Below the pieces are notes generated by a model. It saw nothing but the letters and a program-made list of their open reading frames with translations, ran no database searches and was not told the DNA's origin. A stretch of 64,000 nucleotides of DNA from Botryobacter ruber (lineage in GTDB: Bacteria > Bacteroidota > Bacteroidia > Cytophagales > Hymenobacteraceae). Made by a program: the position numbers and the translations under genes. The stretch is taken from NCBI RefSeq assembly GCF_003347595.2, contig NZ_QCZK02000034.1, positions 1 to 64,000 of the forward strand, read 5' to 3'. Below are positions 35,790-44,163 of the stretch, in pieces; positions within the stretch are counted from its first letter, which is position 1; every line of letters begins with the position of its first letter.

Positions 35790-37340
35790 CTACTCCTTCA
35801 ACTCCAGCACCACAACGGATGCCGGTGGCAGCTTCACATTCAGACTGTTGCCGCCTTTCAGTTTTGCGTCCTTAAAATTGGCGGGTTTAATTAAATCGGG
35901 CTTGGCAAAGGTGTTGTGGTCGTTGATGTTTTTAGAAGCCAGTATACGCCCGGTTACACCTTTGTATTTCGCGCCGTTGATGTTGATGGAAACTTCCTGG
36001 TCTTTTTTAGAGTCGATGTTTACAAGCGAGATGTGCGTTACACCCTGCTTATCTTTAGAAGCTGAAGCTGAAACAGCAGGCAGGCTTTCGTTGCCCACGG
36101 TATAGTTGTTCGACTTGATTTCCAGGGGCAGCAGGAACGCGTCCTGGTGCACGTTGTACATCTCCATTACGTGGTAGGTTGGCGTCAGGAGCATCTTCTC
36201 CCCTTCTGTCAGGATGACGGCCTGCAGCACGTTAATGGTCTGCGCCAGGTTCGCCATCTTCACACGGTCGGAGTGCTTATGGAAAATATTGAGCGTAGCG
36301 CCCGCTATCATGGCATCGCGCATCGTGTTCTGCTGGTACAGGAAACCAGGATTGGTGCCCGGCTCCACTTCGTACCACCCACCCCACTCGTCCACAACCA
36401 GGGCTACGCGCTTGTTTTTGTCGTACTTGTCCATGATGGCAGAATGCTTGGTGATGAGTTCGTCCATGAACAGGGCTCTTTTCATGGTGGTAAAATACTG
36501 CTGCTCGTCGAATCCGGTAGCGGGGCCTTTTTTGGCCCAGTCGATAACGGAATAATGGTGCAGCGCCACACCTTCAATCAGGTTCTTGGGGATATTTTTC
36601 ATCAGCACCTCCGTCCAATTGTAATCGGCGGAGTTGGCGCCGGAAGCAATCCGGAAAAGTTTGGAAGAGTTGTCCCAGTCGGTCACGAAAGTAGCGTATT
36701 TGCGGTACTCGTTCGCATAGTACTCGGGCGTCATGTTGCCGCCGCAGCCCCAGGCTTCGTTGCCAATCCCCCAGTACTTCACGTTCCAGGGCTTTTCGCG
36801 GCCGTTTGCCTTACGCAGTTTCGACATCGGGCTCTCGCCGGCAAAATTTACGTACTGCACCCAGTCCGACAGTTCCTGCACCAAACCTGTTGCCATGTTG
36901 CCGGCCAGGTAAGGCTCCGTGCCCAGCAGTTCGCACATGTTCAGGAAATCGTGGGTGCCAAAGCTGTTGTTCTCCGTTACGCCACCCCACCAGGTATTTA
37001 CAATCGTAGGACGCTGTGCTTTTGGCCCGATGCCGTCTTTCCAGTGGTAGGTATCGGCAAAGCAGCCGCCCGGCCAGCGCAGGTTCGGAATCTTCAGTTT
37101 TTTAAGCGCATCCACCACGTCGTTCCGTACGCCGGCCGTGTTTGGAATTTTCGTGTTATCCTCACCTACATAAAAGCCATCGTAAATACTACGGCCCAGG
37201 TGCTCGGCAAAATGACCGTAGATGTGGCGGCTGATAACGCGGTTGGGGTCAGTTTTTGCCGTCAGTTCGCCGGTGTTCTGGCTAAAAGCGGCAAATGAAC
37301 CCAACAGAAAAAGGAACGTCAGTAATTTTTGTTTCATCAT
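35790..37340 (-). CDS. GH51 alpha-L-arabinofuranosidase, secreted
   Basis: A 516-aa enzyme from ATG 37340 (or 37337); the frame opens 20 codons earlier, but the signal peptide begins [20 protein letters not shown], cleaved before QNTG. Catalytic acid/base Glu195 lies in [13 protein letters not shown] and the nucleophile Glu318 in [10 protein letters not shown], as expected for GH51. The [18 protein letters not shown] start and a C-terminal beta domain complete the family picture. It releases L-arabinose from arabinoxylan or arabinan, the substrate of the arabinose locus at 15-22 kb. Confidence 0.95.
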   Translation of the reverse strand: MMKQKLLTFLFLLGSFAAFSQNTGELTAKTDPNRVISRHIYGHFAEHLGRSIYDGFYVGEDNTKIPNTAGVRNDVVDALKKLKIPNLRWPGGCFADTYHWKDGIGPKAQRPTIVNTWWGGVTENNSFGTHDFLNMCELLGTEPYLAGNMATGLVQELSDWVQYVNFAGESPMSKLRKANGREKPWNVKYWGIGNEAWGCGGNMTPEYYANEYRKYATFVTDWDNSSKLFRIASGANSADYNWTEVLMKNIPKNLIEGVALHHYSVIDWAKKGPATGFDEQQYFTTMKRALFMDELITKHSAIMDKYDKNKRVALVVDEWGGWYEVEPGTNPGFLYQQNTMRDAMIAGATLNIFHKHSDRVKMANLAQTINVLQAVILTEGEKMLLTPTYHVMEMYNVHQDAFLLPLEIKSNNYTVGNESLPAVSASASKDKQGVTHISLVNIDSKKDQEVSININGAKYKGVTGRILASKNINDHNTFAKPDLIKPANFKDAKLKGGNSLNVKLPPASVVVLELKE

Positions 37341-37682
37341 TTTATTTAAGGTAAATAGGAAGTTGTGGTTATGACAAAGAAAATACAATACATACATCAA
37401 ATCCTGCCCGTAGCTGCAAAAAAGCTGGCCGATAACAGCTGTCTATTTAGCTTTGCTCAAAATTAGGTGTATTATTAACAATTAAAAAACCTAACGAACA
37501 TTTATTTTCTGGTATCAAAAAAAATGCGCCAATAAAATCAATGAACAGCTGTTTCAGATTTTAGCATTAAACCAGTATCTTGCGAGACAGTTAATAAGTG
37601 TAAGTTACACATTACATAACCTCCAGCCTCCCCGGCTTACTTTCAAACCAGAGTTAAATTAATCAATTTTAAACACACCCGC
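37341..37682. other. divergent promoter region of two arabinan/xylan genes
   Basis: About 340 bp, AT-rich, between the GH51 (-) and GH43 (+) genes. The minus-strand box TAATTTTG (37465-37458) is an exact -7 match for GH51. No exact box was seen for the + gene. A shared operator for a sugar-responsive regulator is likely but not identified. Confidence 0.5.
37458..37465 (-). promoter_or_regulatory. -7 box of the GH51 gene
   Basis: TAATTTTG on the minus strand, exact TAnnTTTG, about 118 bp upstream of the start codon. Confidence 0.45.
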
Positions 37683-38744
37683 ATGCTCGAATTTTCCAGT
37701 AGAAAAAACATCAGTTTATGGGCCACCACCTGCCTGCTTTCAGGATTGGCACTTACTAACTGTGCTCCCAAAGCAGGCACAGTCGCTACACCGGATGCAA
37801 CGGCAGCCACCACCGGGCAGGTCATAGACCCTACCAAACGACCGGGCAACCCCATTATCTGGGATAAATATACCGCAGACCCGGCAGCACTGGTACATAA
37901 CGGCACCGTGTACCTTTATGCCGGCCACGACCAGGCGCCGCCCCGCCGCGAAAGCTATATCATGAACGAATGGCTGGTATATTCTTCTACTGATATGGTG
38001 AACTGGAAAGAGCACCCGGTGCCCCTGGCGCCAACGGACTTTGCCTGGGCCAAAGGCGACGCCTGGGCTTCGCAGGTAATTGAACGGGATGGAAAGTTCT
38101 ACTGGTATGCCACCGTCACCCATAAAGATATACATGGGAAAGCCATTGGCGTAGCCGTTTCAGATAGCCCAACCGGCCCTTTTAAAGACGCTATCGGCGC
38201 TGCGCTCATTACCAACGACATGACGAAGGATACCCAAATCAGCTGGGACGATATCGACCCTTCCGTTTTTATAGACGATGACGGGCAGGCGTACCTCTTC
38301 TGGGGAAATACGGTCCCTTACTATGTCAAGCTGAAGAAGAACATGATTGAGATGGACGGGCCATTTCAGAAGATAGAGGGTCTGCCGAATTATACGGAGG
38401 CGCCCTGGGTGCACAAGCGCAATGGCTGGTACTACCTGTCGTATGCCTACCAGTTCCCCGAAAAAACAGCCTATGCCATGAGTCGCAGCATCCATGGGCC
38501 GTGGCAGTTCAAAGGCATCCTGAACGAGATTGCAGGCAACTCCAACACCAACCACCAGGCCATTATCGACTACAAAGGGAAATCTTATTTCATCTATCAC
38601 AACGGCGGCATTCCCACCGACGGCGGCAGTTTCAGGCGTTCCGTCTGCATCGATTACCTCTACTACAACCCCGATGGCACCATGAAGCGGGTCATCATGA
38701 CAACGGAGGGTGTACAACCGGCTACTGATGCGGGCAAAAAATAG
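37683..38744 (+). CDS. GH43-family glycosidase lipoprotein
   Basis: A 353-aa protein with a lipoprotein signal (SLWATTCLLSGLALTNC; Cys27) and an Ala/Thr-rich linker (residues 32-44). The five-bladed propeller begins KYTADPAALVHNGTVYLYAG (base Asp in ADPAA), has IDPSVFIDDDGQAYLFWGN, and the general-acid Glu in YTEAPWVHKRNGWYYLSY. This is a standard GH43 arabinofuranosidase/beta-xylosidase pattern, close to subfamilies acting on xylan side chains. It is transcribed away from the GH51 gene. Confidence 0.92.
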   Translation: MLEFSSRKNISLWATTCLLSGLALTNCAPKAGTVATPDATAATTGQVIDPTKRPGNPIIWDKYTADPAALVHNGTVYLYAGHDQAPPRRESYIMNEWLVYSSTDMVNWKEHPVPLAPTDFAWAKGDAWASQVIERDGKFYWYATVTHKDIHGKAIGVAVSDSPTGPFKDAIGAALITNDMTKDTQISWDDIDPSVFIDDDGQAYLFWGNTVPYYVKLKKNMIEMDGPFQKIEGLPNYTEAPWVHKRNGWYYLSYAYQFPEKTAYAMSRSIHGPWQFKGILNEIAGNSNTNHQAIIDYKGKSYFIYHNGGIPTDGGSFRRSVCIDYLYYNPDGTMKRVIMTTEGVQPATDAGKK

Positions 38745-38747
38745 GCC

Positions 38748-38797
38748 GGTGCCCGTACTAAGCCCAGCAAGCCAAAGCTGGGCCTAGTACGGGCGCC
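38748..38797 (+). terminator. long GC-rich hairpin after GH43
   Basis: GCCCGTACTA and GCCCAGC pair with GCTGGGC and TAGTACGGGC around an 8-nt loop, one base bulged on each side. There is no T-run, so termination is likely but not certain. Confidence 0.6.
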
Positions 38798-38856
38798 ACG
38801 GCAGCAACACTTAACAGCCTGACTATAAAGATGCATTCTAGTTTACAAGCAGGCTT

Positions 38857-40140
38857 TTATTTTATATTTTTTACCACGGCATAGTAAATGCTCAACCTGT
38901 TTAACAACTGTAAAACAGACAGCCACACAATAATTTCTACCACACCAGCCGGTTTTAAATGGGCTAATACCGTTTCAATGATGGCCTCATTTATTTGTGC
39001 AGGACTATGGGCTGCCGCCACAGTTAGAAGCAGTGCAGCAGCCTCCATTTCCGTAAATGGAAATTGTTGCTGAAGTGAAGTCATCACCTCCTTACACGCC
39101 GTATGATCGGCAGGTATTGCCATCTGTGAAAATTCAGCGAGCCTGTTAAACATGACGTCTTGTAATTCCGGCGTTATATGCGCAATCATACTTTTTACTT
39201 CGGCTGTAAGCGTATCATTCCACAGGAGGGTGCTAAGAATATAAGCGGCAAGCATTTTAGTTTTTAATCCGACGAGGGTGTGCGCTATATTTAAATTATC
39301 ACGAAGAGACGTAGTTAACGCGCGTATGACACGGCCTTGGGTTATTGGTTTAAGAATAGGAAAAGAATAGCCGGTGTGCAGGTTCAAGAATTCTGCTGCC
39401 TGCTTGTAATTAGCCGGAACACCTTTTGTCCACTTTTTTTCCAGAAGCACTGCTCCCGGAGCCTGTCGGATTACCCGCAGAAAAGTAAATAGATTATCCT
39501 TTGGGGCCTTAGCGGCTTTGGTAACCAGGTAACCGCTGCCGGCATGTATTCCGGGTGCCCACCCGGTCTGTGCGAGCAATTCTGCAGTATCATTAATGGC
39601 TTCCTGTTCGAGTTCCACCCCCATCCCATTCATGAACTTATTCAGGAACCCCATCATGCTGATAGAAAATACCAGCCATTCTGTTTCTGACGGGGAGAAA
39701 TGCTGCTTTACAGCCTCAACATCGGCAAGGGTTAACCGAGCAGGGATACCAGCCAATCCTTCAGCCAGGGTTACAACAGCTTGTTCCTTTGGGGTACGTG
39801 AGCCGGTGATGGCACCTGTACTTGCGCCCCGGCGCAAAGCAAACGAACAGGCATGAGCAGTGCAGTAAGCACATGCTGCTTTACTGGAGGCATACATGGC
39901 GAGCCCCATAGATGCTTTAAAAGACTTACTGCCAAAAAGTGTGTTGGGTAAATTAAACATATTTGGCACCAGCAGATTATAGGTCCTGAAACCAGGAGGC
40001 CATATTTCCAACACCGGATCGCAGTTCGGAATAATGCCTATCAGTTCTCTGACCAGAACCAGCAAAGGATTGTATTGCTTGTGTAAAGTTTCCCAATCTA
40101 CCGCTACCGGTTTTAATGCTTCAGCCAGTGTTTTTGCCAT
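38857..40140 (-). CDS. two-domain AhpD-like/carboxymuconolactone-decarboxylase-fold protein
   Basis: A 427-aa helical protein. The first half has a CxxCxxH motif (Cys90, Cys93, His96 in SSKAACAYCTAHA), the redox centre of AhpD-like alkylhydroperoxidases. The second half (about 230-427) repeats the helical fold (ALTTSLRDNLNIAHTLVGLK) without cysteines. It is about twice the usual length of AhpD-like proteins. Probably a peroxide-related or scaffold protein; substrate unknown. Monocistronic. Confidence 0.75.
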   Translation of the reverse strand: MAKTLAEALKPVAVDWETLHKQYNPLLVLVRELIGIIPNCDPVLEIWPPGFRTYNLLVPNMFNLPNTLFGSKSFKASMGLAMYASSKAACAYCTAHACSFALRRGASTGAITGSRTPKEQAVVTLAEGLAGIPARLTLADVEAVKQHFSPSETEWLVFSISMMGFLNKFMNGMGVELEQEAINDTAELLAQTGWAPGIHAGSGYLVTKAAKAPKDNLFTFLRVIRQAPGAVLLEKKWTKGVPANYKQAAEFLNLHTGYSFPILKPITQGRVIRALTTSLRDNLNIAHTLVGLKTKMLAAYILSTLLWNDTLTAEVKSMIAHITPELQDVMFNRLAEFSQMAIPADHTACKEVMTSLQQQFPFTEMEAAALLLTVAAAHSPAQINEAIIETVLAHLKPAGVVEIIVWLSVLQLLNRLSIYYAVVKNIK

Positions 40141-40237
40141 GATCTGTTAATTATTTTTCACTCCTGCTTTATGCTTACTACCAATGTACTGGGCTATGGA
40201 GTAGCGTAGCTGCTCCATAAGTTGTCACATGTAATCA

Positions 40238-40852
40238 TTAGCACGGGAACCAGTCATCGATTCTAATTAACTTCCCATCCTGGAACATCAGTAGCCAATG
40301 ACCATCCGAAAGGGCTTTAGAAGGTGGCAGTGTAATCGCTTCTACTTCGCCTATTTCATAGACATTCATCTTGTAAATATTCTTGGCTGCATTTGGGAAG
40401 CTTTTTTTTATTTCTTCCAATGTAGTTGTAGCATTTAACTTCAGGCTTTTGCTCTGCAAAAACACACTTTTATTTTTACGAAAGTCTATACTTTGAAAAT
40501 CTAAGGAGTCACCGAACTGCTCAAAATGGTAACCACCGTAATAGGCAAGCTTAGAATCCTGGCTTTTAAAATCAGATGGGCAGGTGTCGTCCCAATCGAT
40601 AGTGGTGACACTATCTGGCTTACCCAAAAGACTATTGATGTTATCAATAGTTGTCGCTAAAGGAAATTTCCCGTTTATTCGGATACTTTGCCAGTCTAAA
40701 AACTCAGTATTTTCTCTCGCAGCATCAGCCTGAACTACTGGCTTGGCAGGTTCTATCGGCAATGAATAAGCTTGCTGTTCTGCTTCAGCGCCCTGTGTCT
40801 GGCAGCCTATAACTGAAGCCTGTAAAATGATTAGTAAAAGTTTGTTCTTCAT
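40238..40852 (-). CDS. lipoprotein of unknown function
   Basis: A 204-aa protein with signal MKNKLLLIILQASVIGC (lipobox VIGC, Cys17), a low-complexity Ala/Glu/Pro stretch to about residue 50, then a globular domain that includes LATTIDNINSLLGKPDSVTT. The phrase NINSLLGKPDS resembles the start of SmpA/OmlA-type folds, but this is not firm. It ends DGKLIRIDDWFPC. No family assigned. Confidence 0.75.
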   Translation of the reverse strand: MKNKLLLIILQASVIGCQTQGAEAEQQAYSLPIEPAKPVVQADAARENTEFLDWQSIRINGKFPLATTIDNINSLLGKPDSVTTIDWDDTCPSDFKSQDSKLAYYGGYHFEQFGDSLDFQSIDFRKNKSVFLQSKSLKLNATTTLEEIKKSFPNAAKNIYKMNVYEIGEVEAITLPPSKALSDGHWLLMFQDGKLIRIDDWFPC

Positions 40853-40958
40853 GTATTTCTATTTTTGCCAAAGGACCGGGCTATAAACTGCCAAAGGCTG
40901 ATGTTTTGGGTTTATTAGGAGTGGTTTTTCTTTTTTGCCATGGAGAGAGACTGATATA

Positions 40959-41543
40959 TTAAAAGCAATAGCCTATAGAAGCCCCAAACTGCACATCTGG
41001 GTGGTCTTTTGAATATGTATTAGGGTCGGACAAGTCAAGATTTAAATATCTGCCATATCCTAAACTAATTTGTCCATCAAAGTTAATTTGGCTTTTAGTA
41101 AAATAAGTAAGTCCAAATGACCCGCCACCTCGGATAGAATGGCCTTGAAATTTTCTGGCACGCCAGCCAATTACGCTAACTGGACCACCCCACACTTCAC
41201 CTGCTGTTTCAATAGTTCGATGCAAACTACCTGCATAAATACCACTGTATGGAATTAAAATTCCATAATCCAATTCCATATGATACTTCTTCGCTTTTAA
41301 TAAGTATCCATTGTATTCATAATAACCAACAAAAGGGATGTAATTAAAATGTCCATGGACAAAAGAGCCTTCTAAACTAAATGACTTTGTAAAATTTTTT
41401 TCAATGGAGATCGTTGGTCTCTTTGCCACTAAATTTAAGACATTCGTTTTTACAATCCATTTACTTCCAAATGGTTCCGAAATTTCCTGCCCGTATAAAA
41501 AAAATGGCATAAGGCAGAAAAAGGAAATCACTAATGCTTTCAT
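40959..41543 (-). CDS. outer-membrane beta-barrel protein (DUF3575-like)
   Basis: A 194-aa protein with a cleavable signal (MKALVISFFCLMPFFLYG, then QEIS). The mature part is made of alternating beta strands with aromatic girdles (TISIEKNFTKSFSLEGSFVH, HMELDYGILIPYSG, INFDGQISLGYGRYL) and ends in Phe, the outer-membrane insertion signal. The layout fits 8-stranded DUF3575-type barrels. Function unknown. Its codon usage looks somewhat more AT-rich than its neighbours. Confidence 0.8.
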   Translation of the reverse strand: MKALVISFFCLMPFFLYGQEISEPFGSKWIVKTNVLNLVAKRPTISIEKNFTKSFSLEGSFVHGHFNYIPFVGYYEYNGYLLKAKKYHMELDYGILIPYSGIYAGSLHRTIETAGEVWGGPVSVIGWRARKFQGHSIRGGGSFGLTYFTKSQINFDGQISLGYGRYLNLDLSDPNTYSKDHPDVQFGASIGYCF

Positions 41544-42044
41544 CAGGGTTTAAGTGCTTGTTTAATCATGCCTAACCATCAGAAATACATAATACCACCC
41601 ATACCTCCGCCTATCAGACCTAGATGCAGATTCCTTACTGCGCCTCATATAGCTTTTTTTGCACCGGAACTGCGGAATTCTGCTTGCTTACCGACATGTA
41701 ATAATTACAACAATATAAGCAAATAATTCAAAAACAAAAGCTCCATCCAACATTATATTTTTACCCACAGCGCATTTCAACAGAAGTTCCTTCAAAACTT
41801 TAATCTCTTCCTTGAAATAAATGGTACAGCGCCTGCCACCATAGTAGCAGTCGGTAACGCAACGGCAGAAAGGCTGGCACAGACGAGAGGCAAAGAAGCA
41901 GCGGCTTTTCGCTTGTCCGAAACTTAAAAGTTGCGGCGCAAAAAAAGCTTGGTCTCAAAACCGGGCTTTTGCAATTGTCACGATGGCTTTAGCACTGGCG
42001 GCTGTGACAGATGCAGGTGTAGCAGCTTCTCCAGATCAACCGGA
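41544..42044. other. 500-bp spacer without a supported gene
   Basis: Convergent/tandem gap between the barrel gene's promoter side and the universal stress gene's 3' end. Mostly AT-rich to 41800. A weak partial copy of the dispersed repeat (GCCTGCCACCATAGTAGCAG) is at 41831. A + frame starting at 41931 is a shadow of the stress gene for most of its length. Confidence 0.5.
41831..41850 (+). repeat. partial dispersed repeat
   Basis: GCCTGCCACCATAGTAGCAG matches the core for 13 bases (CCTGCCACCATAG), then diverges. Confidence 0.4.
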
Positions 42045-42938
42045 TCAGGGTACCACCTCCCGGTCTTCTGCCAGGCCAAAGTTTATTGGCGGAGTGTTGA
42101 TGGGGAATGCCAGCAAAGGCAGATCCAGTTCGTGCAGCAACCGGCTTGTGACACTGCTTTTAAACAGATCCTGCCAGAACGTATGATGCGACACCGTAAA
42201 GGCAACCAGGTCAGCATTGAAACTCTGCACATAGTCTTCAATGCCCTTGGCAACATCTTTACTTTTTACCTGCGAAAATATCAGCTGCTGTTGCGAAAAC
42301 TCTTTCAGCAGGCTTTTTTTTCTGCCATCAACATCAATGGCTTCCTGCAGCCCCGTGTTTTCGACATAAAGCACTGCTATGGTAGAATTATACTGATTTT
42401 TTGCCTGAACAAGTATCCTGAGCGCATTCTCTTCGTAGGGTTCCAGGGCAGTCGCATAAACTACTCTGCCAAACGGGTTGGATTGCGCACTTTCGGGAAC
42501 TGCCAGCACAGGACAGGTTGCTTCCTTCAGCAACTTTTCGGTGGTTGTGCCAAATACTTTATTTAGGATGGAGGTTTGTTTCCTGCTGCCCAGTACCACC
42601 ATTGTCACGGCTTTGTCTTTTATCAGTTTCTGCAACTCCTCCACTACGTTTCCTGCCTGTACCGTAAACCCAACCGGCACCTGCTCCGGGCTGTTAGCCT
42701 TCACCAACTGTGCAAAGTCCCTGAGTTTTACCAGGGCCTCCTGCTTTGTACCTGCTTCTTCCATCGCCAGAGCTTCCGGGTCGTCTTCAATATCTTCTTC
42801 TGCTTCCACAAACACAGGCGGATGGTAGATATGGCACAGCAGTACCTGCCCGTTGAGGCGGGAGGCCAGGTTTAACGCTACTTCCAGGGCCTTCAGGCAG
42901 GCGTTGGAGTAATCTACAGGAACGAGTATGGTGTTCAT
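42045..42938 (-). CDS. universal stress protein, tandem UspA domains
   Basis: A 297-aa protein of two UspA domains. Domain 1 begins TILVPVDYSNACLKALEVAL and ends CPVLAVPES; domain 2 runs from about residue 152. The nucleotide-binding signature Gx2Gx9G(S/T) is only partly kept (VLGSRKQTSILNKVFGTTTE). It is downstream of another Usp gene on the same strand, 22 bp apart, so co-transcribed. Usp proteins accumulate under starvation, oxygen limitation or envelope stress; the partners are unknown. Confidence 0.92.
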   Translation of the reverse strand: MNTILVPVDYSNACLKALEVALNLASRLNGQVLLCHIYHPPVFVEAEEDIEDDPEALAMEEAGTKQEALVKLRDFAQLVKANSPEQVPVGFTVQAGNVVEELQKLIKDKAVTMVVLGSRKQTSILNKVFGTTTEKLLKEATCPVLAVPESAQSNPFGRVVYATALEPYEENALRILVQAKNQYNSTIAVLYVENTGLQEAIDVDGRKKSLLKEFSQQQLIFSQVKSKDVAKGIEDYVQSFNADLVAFTVSHHTFWQDLFKSSVTSRLLHELDLPLLAFPINTPPINFGLAEDREVVP

Positions 42939-42960
42939 CTTTTGTTCTTTCGGCGGTTAT

Positions 42961-43980
42961 CTAAAAAGTATCGGTTTTCTTTGACTTTGCCTGTGCTGGT
43001 CTGGCGCCAGGAGCAGAAAAGGATGCAGCGGGTAAAGCCATAATCGGCACAAAAATCTTTGCCATCAGGCGCTGGGTTAAACTTTGATTTAACAGCTTTT
43101 CAATAAAAGTGTGCCTGTTCGGGCTCAGGATGAGCAGGTCTGCTTTTTGCTCATACACATACTCCAGCACATCTGCATCCAGGTCTTCTTTTTGCTGAAA
43201 AATTACATGAAAGCTCACATCATACAATTCGCGGTCGAGCATATCCAGTCCATTTTGCGCCAGCGCATATTCTGCCTTAAGATCTTTGTTCTGATGAAGA
43301 TGCAGCACATGCAGCCTGCACCGGAATGCATTTACAAAATCCCGAAGCTTCTGTAGCAGTACGGGTTCCGGCACATTTAATAAATCTGAGGCGTACACCA
43401 CCGATTTCAGACCGTTAAACTTTCTTCCTTTTGGAACACCTATTACGGGTACCCGGCTATGGCGCATCACCGAGAGGGTAGTGCTCCTGATAACCGGCTC
43501 ACCAGCCACTCCTGTTTCCAGCATGCCCATTACGATAAGATCGGCATCGTAGGCAGCAGTAGCACACATAATCTGCTCATAGGGTGCGCCGCTTTTGCAG
43601 ACACAGGTAATGTTTACAGCCTTTTGGGGTAATACGTCTTTATGTTCCAAAAGTGTATGAAACCCGCTTCTGGTAACCGGGTGCTGCAACAGTTTATCGT
43701 TTTCCATGCCCACCGTACTATTGAATTTAAGTACAATATCCGAAGAGCAGTAGTTTTTCATTTTATGGATACGTTCTTCCAGTTCCCGGGCTTTTTCCTT
43801 CTCCAGTTCGTGCATCCGTTTTGGATCTTCATACAATACTGTTGATTCCAGATCGATGGAAAAAGCATTGAAAACCACTACCTGTAAATCTGCAAGGCGG
43901 GCAAGGTGCAGGGCGTACAGCAAGGTAGTACTACAGTCCTGCGGAGAATCTAATTTAAGAGGGACCAGTATAGTTTTCAT
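42961..43980 (-). CDS. universal stress protein, tandem UspA domains
   Basis: A 339-aa two-domain Usp from ATG 43980 (MKTILVPLKLDSPQD); ten extra codons open upstream but are unlike the family. Domain 1 has LIVMGMLETGVAGEPVIRST and no Walker-like ATP motif, so it is of the non-nucleotide-binding class. Domain 2 ends near ILSPNRHTFIEKLLNQSL. It is the first gene of a two-Usp operon; a weak Fnr-like site lies upstream. Confidence 0.92.
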   Translation of the reverse strand: MKTILVPLKLDSPQDCSTTLLYALHLARLADLQVVVFNAFSIDLESTVLYEDPKRMHELEKEKARELEERIHKMKNYCSSDIVLKFNSTVGMENDKLLQHPVTRSGFHTLLEHKDVLPQKAVNITCVCKSGAPYEQIMCATAAYDADLIVMGMLETGVAGEPVIRSTTLSVMRHSRVPVIGVPKGRKFNGLKSVVYASDLLNVPEPVLLQKLRDFVNAFRCRLHVLHLHQNKDLKAEYALAQNGLDMLDRELYDVSFHVIFQQKEDLDADVLEYVYEQKADLLILSPNRHTFIEKLLNQSLTQRLMAKIFVPIMALPAASFSAPGARPAQAKSKKTDTF

Positions 43981-44030
43981 AGCTGCTGGTTTTAGGAGGA
44001 GCAAATACAAACGAGGGTCGCTTTAACTGG

Positions 44031-44044
44031 CTGACCTACAGTAA
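44031..44044 (-). promoter_or_regulatory. weak Fnr-like dyad upstream of the two-Usp operon
   Basis: On the minus strand TTACT-GTAG-GTCAG resembles the strong sites at 48.5 and 58.9 kb on its right half (GTAGGTCA) only. A TGTATTTG box follows with 21 bp between, one less than in the strong sites. Confidence 0.3.
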
Positions 44045-44163
44045 AAATTTACGTATTCTACAGAAAAAAATATACTGCTATTCCGCAGCTTAATGGCTTT
44101 GTTTGTTTCTGTTTACCAGGAACAGCGCGAAAACAGGTGTAACCACGTTTAAAATTCCGAAAA

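Noticed and set aside
36147-37298. 383-codon plus-strand frame opposite GH51
   Set aside because: Shadow of the arabinofuranosidase gene, produced by third-position GC bias; His/Val/Gln-rich and featureless.
41931-42566. 211-codon plus-strand frame
   Set aside because: Most of its length is antisense to the Usp gene; the free first 110 bp show no protein signature.
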